The position numbers and the translations under genes were made by a program. The notes below the pieces were generated by a model. That model saw nothing but the letters and a program-made list of their open reading frames with translations. It was not told the DNA's origin and did not search any database. A stretch of DNA of 12,446 bases from Cytophagales bacterium (lineage in GTDB: Bacteria > Bacteroidota > Bacteroidia > Cytophagales > Spirosomataceae), in assembly GCA_013205605.1 (NCBI GenBank), contig JABMMK010000262.1, forward strand, positions 1-12,446, in the 5' to 3' direction. Each line of letters begins with the position of its first letter. Within the stretch, counting starts at the first letter, position 1. Below are positions 7,262-12,446 of the stretch, piece by piece.

Positions 7262-8608
7262 GTGGCAAAACTTTGGCAAAAAGAAAATCAGTCGACAGAC
7301 GCTAAAATTGAAAAATTTACGATTGGCCATGATCCTGAATATGATCTGTTGCTAGCGCGCTATGACGTCATCGGTTCTTTGGCCCACATAAAAATGTTAG
7401 CGTCTGACTCGGTTAATTTATTGAGCCACTCAGATCAAACAACGCTCGAGAAAGAATTGAAAAAAATATTAGTGGATATTGAAGCCGGAACTTTTTCGAT
7501 TGACGAAGGAATGGAGGATGTTCACTCCCAAGTAGAATATTTGTTGACACAGAAATTAGGTGACGTTGGCAAAAAAATACATGCGGGTAGATCTAGAAAT
7601 GACCAAGTTTTAGTGGATTTGAAATTATTCATGCGGGCTAAAATTGAGGAAATCACAAATTCTGTTTCTGCTTTATTTGATGTTTTAATCAAAAAAAGTG
7701 AAGCCCACAAAGGTGATTTAATCCCTGGGTATACCCATTTACAAATCGCGATGCCCTCTTCCTTTGGACTTTGGTTTGGAGCTTATGCAGAATGTTTGGT
7801 GGAGGATGCCGAATTGTTAGAGGCCGCATTTAGGTTGGCCAATAAAAATCCCCTAGGCTCAGGAGCTGGCTATGGTTCTTCTTTCCCTCTAAATAGAGAA
7901 ATGACGACTCGATTGCTAGGATTTGAAGCTCCACATGTGAATGTTGTGAATGCACAAATGTCGAGGGGCAAAACTGAATTCTATGTCTTAACTGCCATAG
8001 CCCAATTAGCCACAACGCTGAGTCGGCTTGCCATGGATGTCTGTTTATACAATTCGCAAAATTTTGGATTCATTGAACTACCTTCCGAATTGACGACAGG
8101 AAGTTCCATCATGCCGCATAAAAAAAATCCAGATGTCGCTGAATTAATCAGAGGTAAGGCCAATAAATTAAAAGGGGCGCCCAATGATTTGCAAATGCTG
8201 ATGAGCAATTTACCTTCCGGATATCACCGCGAAATGCAATTGACCAAAGAATTGTTGATGCCCGCCATCGATGAAATACTGGATTGCCTTCAGATAACCC
8301 AATTTATGATGGAGGAAATCAAGGTCAAAAAGAATATTTTGAATGATCCTAAATACGATTTACTATACTCCGTTGAGGAGGTCAATAAATTAGTACTAGC
8401 CGGAATTCCTTTCCGTGAAGCTTATCAAACTGTGGGCAAAAAAATTGAAAACGGGGATTTTGACGGTATTTCTAAAGAACTGAATCACAGCCACTTGGGA
8501 AGCATTGGTAATTTAGGTTTGGCGGAGATAGGCCAACAAAAAGACCTGGTCTGGTCTAAGTTTGGATTTGAAAAAGTGAATGAGGCTATTAAGCATTTAT
8601 TAGCTTAA
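7262..8608 (+). CDS. argH: Argininosuccinate lyase
   Basis: Catalyses the last step of arginine synthesis, splitting argininosuccinate into arginine and fumarate. It belongs to the fumarase/aspartase superfamily and should be a cytoplasmic homotetramer. The start is GTG: the family N-terminus MxKLWxK begins here, and the next in-frame ATG lies more than 40 codons inside conserved sequence. Visible motifs are EDVHSQVE (85-92), HAGRSRNDQV (107-116), GYTHLQ (156-161, catalytic His159) and the superfamily signature GSSIMPHKKNP (280-290) with catalytic Ser281. The signature carries His286 where Gln is common (MPQKKNP), which the family pattern tolerates. The 448 residues are near normal length. 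It is the last gene of the operon. Its final 9 bp overlap the convergent ribE, so there is no intergenic terminator. Confidence 0.96.
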   Translation: MAKLWQKENQSTDAKIEKFTIGHDPEYDLLLARYDVIGSLAHIKMLASDSVNLLSHSDQTTLEKELKKILVDIEAGTFSIDEGMEDVHSQVEYLLTQKLGDVGKKIHAGRSRNDQVLVDLKLFMRAKIEEITNSVSALFDVLIKKSEAHKGDLIPGYTHLQIAMPSSFGLWFGAYAECLVEDAELLEAAFRLANKNPLGSGAGYGSSFPLNREMTTRLLGFEAPHVNVVNAQMSRGKTEFYVLTAIAQLATTLSRLAMDVCLYNSQNFGFIELPSELTTGSSIMPHKKNPDVAELIRGKANKLKGAPNDLQMLMSNLPSGYHREMQLTKELLMPAIDEILDCLQITQFMMEEIKVKKNILNDPKYDLLYSVEEVNKLVLAGIPFREAYQTVGKKIENGDFDGISKELNHSHLGSIGNLGLAEIGQQKDLVWSKFGFEKVNEAIKHLLA

Positions 8609-9193
8609 TCGATTAGCCATCATTTTTTGAATGTATTTTCCTAGAATATCAAATTCTAGGTTGACCCGACTGCCTATTGCCAATTGGTGAAAAACAGTAT
8701 GTTCATAAGTATACGGAATGATGGCCACAGAAAAGTAATCGACGCCAGAATCAACTACCGTCAGACTAGTCCCGTTCACACAAATAGACCCTTTTTCCAC
8801 CGTCATTTGGCCACTTGCGGCAGGATATGAAAAACGAAACTCCCATGAACCTTGTTGGTCTACAATCTCCATACAAGTCCCTGTCAAATCCACATGTCCT
8901 TGAACAATATGCCCATCAAAGCGGGCAGAAGCTAACATACAACGCTCCAAATTCACTTTTTGGCCTATCTGCAAATCACCTAAATTTGTTTTTTGCAAGG
9001 TTTCGTTGATAGCCGTCACCCGATAATTTTGATTTTGAATCTCGACCACGGTTAGACATACGCCATTGTGCGCAACGGATTGATCTATTTTGAGTTCAGT
9101 ACTAAATGGACTCGAAAACCAAAAATCAATATTGCTTTGATTCATTTGCTTTTTTTCAAGCGTAGCCATTGCCTCCACTATTCCTGTAAACAT
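8600..9193 (-). CDS. ribE: Riboflavin synthase, alpha chain
   Basis: Dismutates two molecules of 6,7-dimethyl-8-ribityllumazine into riboflavin and the pyrimidinedione precursor, the last step of vitamin B2 synthesis. The 197-residue protein shows the expected internal duplication of two lumazine-binding barrels. The first begins MFTGIVE and has AHNGVCLTVVE (41-51); the second has FDGHIVQGHVD (92-102) and CVNGTSLTVVD (138-148). A C-terminal helix (FDILGKYIQKM) for trimer assembly is present. The start at 9193 is fixed by the invariant MFTGIVE. The 3' end overlaps convergent argH by 9 bp. It is divergent from the DUF1684 gene across a 52-bp gap, and its promoter candidate lies partly inside that gene. 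No FMN riboswitch fits in so short a leader, and no other rib genes are nearby. Confidence 0.96.
   Translation of the reverse strand: MFTGIVEAMATLEKKQMNQSNIDFWFSSPFSTELKIDQSVAHNGVCLTVVEIQNQNYRVTAINETLQKTNLGDLQIGQKVNLERCMLASARFDGHIVQGHVDLTGTCMEIVDQQGSWEFRFSYPAASGQMTVEKGSICVNGTSLTVVDSGVDYFSVAIIPYTYEHTVFHQLAIGSRVNLEFDILGKYIQKMMANRLS
8640..8660. repeat. Perfect hairpin-forming inverted repeat inside ribE, just past the argH stop
   Basis: CCTAGAAT-ATCAA-ATTCTAGG has a perfect 8-bp stem and a 5-nt loop. It begins 32 nt after the argH stop codon, within the 3' part of ribE. It lacks the U-run of an intrinsic terminator on either strand. Given that argH and ribE overlap, it may mark or protect the 3' end of the arg mRNA. 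The structure is seen directly; the function is inferred. Confidence 0.4.
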
Positions 9194-9226
9194 GTCAAAT
9201 ATTTTATAATTTTACTGATTCAAAAT

Positions 9227-9256
9227 CAAAAATACACGCAATCCGATGAAATTCAA
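9227..9256 (-). promoter_or_regulatory. ribE promoter: Candidate Bacteroidota-type promoter of ribE
   Basis: On the - strand, TTG (complement of 9254-9256) is followed after exactly 19 bp by TATTTTTG (complement of 9227-9234). This fits the Bacteroidota pattern TTG-N17-23-TAnnTTTG at all defined positions. Transcription would start about 27 nt before the ribE ATG. The -33 element lies within the first codons of the divergent DUF1684 gene (ATG at 9246). Confidence 0.5.
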
Positions 9257-9854
9257 TAAATGGACCTTGATAATACTCATAATCTTGATCGCAATAATCT
9301 ATGTGAGTATCCCTAAAAATCAAATGAGCGGCCCAAAAACAAATGAGGATTCATTGGCCAATGTAGAATCACGCAAATTGAAGGACGAAACCTTTCGTGA
9401 TTCGGATGAATCACCGATCAAAGATAAAAAAATGTTTAAGGGCTTAGCTTATTATGCTTTTAATCAAAAATGGATCATTTCATTTGAGGTTCAACGCTCA
9501 GAAAAGATCGAAAAAATAAAAATCAATATGACCGATGGAGGCCAAGAAGACATGTTGAAATTCGGAACCATAACGGCTAATATCAATGGGGCAGAAGTTA
9601 AATTGGAACTATTTCAACATGCGGATGGTAATTTATTCCTCCCGTTTAAAGACAAAACCGCCCCCACAGAAACCTATGGAGGCGGTCGATACGTCGATAT
9701 TCCATTAAATAAACTAAACGATAAAACAATTTTGGTGGATTTCAACCAGGCTTACTTTCCTTATTGCGCCTATAACCCAACATTCACCTGTCCGGTGCCG
9801 CCGAAAGCAAATGACATCCCAACACGCATTCCCGCTGGGGAACGAAATTTTTAG
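9246..9854 (+). CDS. DUF1684 family protein with N-terminal membrane anchor
   Basis: A 202-residue protein of unknown function. Residues 6-22 (WTLIILIILIAIIYVSI) form one hydrophobic segment after a short basic start, so it is a signal anchor with the remainder outside the cytoplasm. No lipobox Cys is present. The DUF1684 hallmarks follow: KDETFR and the SPI region (46-58), FKGLAYY (64-70), then a beta-rich middle. Next come TYGGGRYVDIPL (143-154), DFNQAYFPYCAYNP (165-178), TCPVPP (181-186) and the closing PAGERNF. Cys174 and Cys182 are the conserved pair in this C-terminal block and could form a disulfide or bind a ligand. The stop codon interlocks with that of the convergent head-GIN gene (4-bp overlap). 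It is divergent from ribE. No reaction is known for the family, and none is proposed. Confidence 0.85.
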   Translation: MKFNKWTLIILIILIAIIYVSIPKNQMSGPKTNEDSLANVESRKLKDETFRDSDESPIKDKKMFKGLAYYAFNQKWIISFEVQRSEKIEKIKINMTDGGQEDMLKFGTITANINGAEVKLELFQHADGNLFLPFKDKTAPTETYGGGRYVDIPLNKLNDKTILVDFNQAYFPYCAYNPTFTCPVPPKANDIPTRIPAGERNF

Positions 9855-10684
9855 TCGGCCCGCTGAACAAATGAAGCACCTGAAACATCTTTGCTAATGT
9901 TTGGCCGGCCCTTGTAGGTTATTTTACTAGCCCCAGAGGCGTCTACTTGTAAGGTTTTTTGTGCGTTTACCTGAATGTGACTTGCACCACTCGAATTTAT
10001 ATCTATATCGCGCGCATACAATTCATCCAAAATCAAATGGCTAGCTCCGGAGGTTTCTATTTCCAATTTACCAACATGACCTGCCAAGGTTGCTTTAGAA
10101 GCACCAGAGAAATCGAGAATCAGTTTGTCTGCATTTATTTCAGCTATGTCAACTTTAGAGGCTCCAGAGAATGAAAGTCGAACTTGCTCTTCATCGGTAA
10201 AGCCATTGATAAAAACCTTCGCGGCTCCTGAGAACTCGCCATTAATAATCTTAGGCATCGTAATGTTTAATATAACTTTTTTTGAATCCTTGTTCCAACC
10301 CCACGACCATTTTGTATCTCGAAAGACATGCAAATAATTGCCATTTTGTTTTAACTCAATCTCCTGCAAATCTTCAGCACGTCCCAAAGCGCTTATTGAA
10401 AACACATTTCCTTTTTTAATATGAATTTCAAAGGCGTTCCCAATTTCCAAGGAATGGAAGGCATTTACTCGAAAGTTTTTTGACGTTGGATTCTGAATTC
10501 CAAATAAATTAATGGTCAAAAACAGGAGTGGGATTAAAGATAATAATTTGAATTTCATATAAGTGAATTTAAAAGTGGATTTCTTAAGGCCTTTATTAGG
10601 ATATAATTTATGAGGATATCCGAATGAAAAAGCGGAAAAGCAAAAGAGCAGATTTATTAAAAAGAGAGATATGATTTTTTTCAT
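9851..10684 (-). CDS. Head GIN domain (DUF2807) secreted protein, with two possible starts
   Basis: A secreted, beta-rich protein of the putative autotransporter-adhesin head GIN family; its molecular role is unknown. The frame from 10684 gives 277 residues. It begins with a complete signal-peptide-like segment (residues 1-20, MKKIISLFLINLLFCFSAFS). A second one starts at Met43 (10558): MKFKLLSLIPLLFLTINLFG. After it the DUF2807 domain begins (FHSLEIGNAFEIHIKKGN) and continues through seven SGA/SGAS turns between residues 152 and 271. Met43 gives 235 residues, which is the usual family length, so 10558 may be the real start. The longer frame is reported because its upstream 42 codons look coding. 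It lies 95 bp after the PspC-like gene on the same strand, probably in one transcript. The stop overlaps the DUF1684 gene by 4 bp. Confidence 0.85.
   Translation of the reverse strand: MKKIISLFLINLLFCFSAFSFGYPHKLYPNKGLKKSTFKFTYMKFKLLSLIPLLFLTINLFGIQNPTSKNFRVNAFHSLEIGNAFEIHIKKGNVFSISALGRAEDLQEIELKQNGNYLHVFRDTKWSWGWNKDSKKVILNITMPKIINGEFSGAAKVFINGFTDEEQVRLSFSGASKVDIAEINADKLILDFSGASKATLAGHVGKLEIETSGASHLILDELYARDIDINSSGASHIQVNAQKTLQVDASGASKITYKGRPNISKDVSGASFVQRAD
9872..10231 (-). repeat. Seven-copy SGA(S/A) repeat of the head GIN domain
   Basis: The motif SGAS (SGAA in the first copy) recurs at residues 152, 173, 193, 212, 232, 250 and 268 of the long frame, a period of 18-21 residues. Each copy is usually followed by K or H and a short beta-strand (KVDIAEI, KATLAGH, HLILDEL, HIQVNAQ, KITYKGR). 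The regular spacing suggests stacked rungs of a beta-solenoid, as expected for DUF2807 proteins. The motif is seen directly; the fold is inferred. Confidence 0.7.
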
Positions 10685-10779
10685 GGGAAATAATTTGTTG
10701 ATATGATTGGTTAAACCTTCACTAAAATTTTAAGGATGTCTACAAGATGTACTTAAGATTGTTTTCGTTGCACGTCCTT

Positions 10780-12446
10780 TTATTTTTTTCCATTTTTAGT
10801 CCATTGGACATTTAATTTAGGATAGGGTTTAAAGGTTACATCGGAACGATCGCCTTTAAATCCTTTAATTAACTCGCTGGCATTAAGTTCCATTTTAGCT
10901 TGGTTCGACACGGAAACAAATGCTTTTTGGGTCAGCCAATTAGCCGCTAATAACTCGGAGGATTCACTGGCCGATACTTGTAGTTGCTTGGATTTGCCAT
11001 TTAACGTCAAACTATGGAATCCTGATAATAAAACGTCTAGATTATCTAGATCAAATCCACTCAAATTCGTTCGGCTATTTCCACCTAAACTTATTTTATT
11101 TAGGCTAGGCGCTTGGATCGTAATCTCAAGGCCCGATTGAACTTCAGGAAACTTTAAAACCTCTTGATCTACCTTTGCCATACTTGAAAAATCGTGCATG
11201 GGATCTGAGGATTTATAGGTGATTTGATAAACTGGACCTTGAGTAATTGTTATCGCTGAGGTTTCAGATTCCAATATCTCAATATTAGAAAAATCAGCTA
11301 GGGTTTTAGTAATCGAGAAGCCTGTGCTTGAATCGCCCTTATTAACAGATTCGTCCGATTTAGGAAACTTGGGATTATCGGAAAAGCCAGAATCATCAGC
11401 ATCATTGTTAGATTGAGGCTCACGGTTCAAACAAATCAATCCCTTATCAGGAGTAAAAGTCCATTTGGAACCAGCAAACAGATCTTTTTCTTCATTTTTA
11501 AAATATCCGGAATCCAATAGGTTTTCGATATATAAGGCAAAATCACGTGTCATTCCGAAGGAAACACCATAGGGAATCAGCACTTTAACACGCATGCGTT
11601 GGTTTCTAAATTTGAAATTCTTCAAACCAAAATGGCTGTCCATCACGATTTGATTCCCTTTTTGCACCCATTGATAATCGATGGACTTAGCATTGAGCTC
11701 TGCGTCAGCGCGTGTTTTTCCATTGGATTTGGCAAACATAATGACTTGAATCGTCTTGCCATCATAGCCTTCTAAACTCATAGAAGCACGTGAAAAACCA
11801 TTTCGATTAAAATCATGCAACTCATCCTCATCTAAAAATTCATCTGCAATAATTGTATTCCCCAACATTTTCTCCCAGATATTTTCCTGCGAATCACGGT
11901 TCAAAGCAAACACATAGGATGAATCCGCAGTAATTTCCTTGATTTGGTTCAAAGATGCTGTGCGCTGGAAATTGCGACCGACCATACTAAAGGCGGCAAA
12001 TAAACCAATCCAACCAACGATAGCGATGGCCGTAGACGTATATTGATAAATCTTATTCGTTAATTTCCGATTGGCCAACAAAGAAACCCCGCCGATCCCA
12101 ATCCCCAAAATCATGGGAATGATGGCGGCATATGCTGCGTAAACAGCCCAAGCGGGTAAATCTTGCGCCAATAAAAAGATGGGGACTGCCTCTCCAAAAG
12201 AAATACCAATCTGCCCATGATCAAAACCAGATACTCCAGCGGTTGTTAACACAACTAAAGCGAGCATGAACGCAGCTGCGATGATCAGTAAAACGATGCC
12301 TGAAATATATTGAGTAAACCAACGAACACCCGTCAAAATGGGCTTCAATGCCGTAAAAATGACAGCAAAGGCACGGAAAGGAAAAAGTAAAATTCGGGTA
12401 ATGGGTTTTTCCTCCACTGAATCGGGTTGGACCGTTTCTTTAATAT
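10780..12446 (-). CDS. PspC-type membrane protein with C-terminal GIN/DUF2807-like region, 5' end cut by the window
   Basis: A large inner-membrane protein of the Bacteroidota PspC-containing type; the N-terminal part lies beyond the right edge. The frame has no stop up to base 12446, and a GTG at 12417 (used for numbering here) follows the in-frame codons IKETVQPDS. That GTG is probably not the true start. Residues 9-34 are an amphipathic stretch, with membrane helices at about 37-60, 90-115 and 125-147. The following 180 residues form a soluble domain I do not recognise by motif. An acidic Ser/Asp/Asn linker spans 333-368. The last 175 residues resemble a degenerate DUF2807 head (FSNIEILESETSAITITQG, LEITIQAPSLNKISLGG, LDVLLSGFHSLTLNG). 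The C-terminal part is probably extracytoplasmic. The downstream head-GIN gene lies 95 bp away. The PspC assignment is inferred from layout, since that domain is not visible here. Confidence 0.75.
   Translation of the reverse strand, partial: IKETVQPDSVEEKPITRILLFPFRAFAVIFTALKPILTGVRWFTQYISGIVLLIIAAAFMLALVVLTTAGVSGFDHGQIGISFGEAVPIFLLAQDLPAWAVYAAYAAIIPMILGIGIGGVSLLANRKLTNKIYQYTSTAIAIVGWIGLFAAFSMVGRNFQRTASLNQIKEITADSSYVFALNRDSQENIWEKMLGNTIIADEFLDEDELHDFNRNGFSRASMSLEGYDGKTIQVIMFAKSNGKTRADAELNAKSIDYQWVQKGNQIVMDSHFGLKNFKFRNQRMRVKVLIPYGVSFGMTRDFALYIENLLDSGYFKNEEKDLFAGSKWTFTPDKGLICLNREPQSNNDADDSGFSDNPKFPKSDESVNKGDSSTGFSITKTLADFSNIEILESETSAITITQGPVYQITYKSSDPMHDFSSMAKVDQEVLKFPEVQSGLEITIQAPSLNKISLGGNSRTNLSGFDLDNLDVLLSGFHSLTLNGKSKQLQVSASESSELLAANWLTQKAFVSVSNQAKMELNASELIKGFKGDRSDVTFKPYPKLNVQWTKNGKK

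Noticed and set aside
9068..9259. A + strand open frame antisense to the ribE start
   Set aside because: ribE has invariant motifs on the opposite strand; this reading ends a few codons into the DUF1684 gene and has no homology signature.
10685..10779. The 95-bp gap between the PspC-like and head-GIN genes, searched for a promoter or terminator
   Set aside because: Only short palindromes such as CTTAAG and an imperfect GATGT direct repeat were seen; no TAnnTTTG box with a spaced TTG and no stem with a U-run.

Overview
The window looks like chromosomal DNA of a Bacteroidota bacterium, probably order Cytophagales. The reasons are its AT-rich composition, the lack of clear Shine-Dalgarno sites, two matches to the Bacteroidota -7 promoter box TAnnTTTG, a TonB-dependent receptor with an N-terminal CarboxypepD_reg-like domain, an acylornithine (not ornithine) carbamoyltransferase, and a PspC/head-GIN gene pair. 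A genus-level guess (Aquirufa-like freshwater bacteria) would be inference only. No RNA gene, mobile element, phage gene or CRISPR array was found.

Layout, left to right. (1) A long-chain polyprenyl diphosphate synthase, + strand, probably missing its first codons at the window edge. (2) A shared hairpin terminator, then a large outer-membrane TonB-dependent receptor on the - strand with a Gly-rich C-terminal tail. (3) A divergent RimJ/RimL-like GNAT acetyltransferase, + strand. (4) A tightly packed + strand arginine operon, argF'-argB-argE-argH, with intergenic gaps of 6, 1 and 4 bp. (5) Riboflavin synthase (ribE) on the - strand, overlapping the argH 3' end by 9 bp. (6) A divergent, membrane-anchored DUF1684 protein, + strand. 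(7) Two - strand envelope genes: a head-GIN (DUF2807) protein whose stop codon interlocks with that of the DUF1684 gene, and upstream of it a large PspC-type membrane protein that runs off the right edge.

How the genes work together. The arg operon encodes the acylated-intermediate route: ArgB phosphorylates N-acylglutamate, ArgF' carbamoylates N-acylornithine, ArgE removes the acyl group (probably from N-acylcitrulline), and ArgH splits argininosuccinate into arginine and fumarate. argC, argD and argG are not in the window, so the pathway is split in this genome. The PspC-like and GIN genes appear to form an envelope module with related beta-rich extracytoplasmic domains. The other genes are unlinked housekeeping or envelope functions.

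Most of the window is ordinary. The points most worth a second look are: the double signal-peptide N-terminus of the head-GIN gene; the alanine at the substrate-specificity position of the carbamoyltransferase; two convergent gene pairs with overlapping 3' ends and no conventional terminator; and a ribE promoter candidate lying inside the start of the neighbouring gene.
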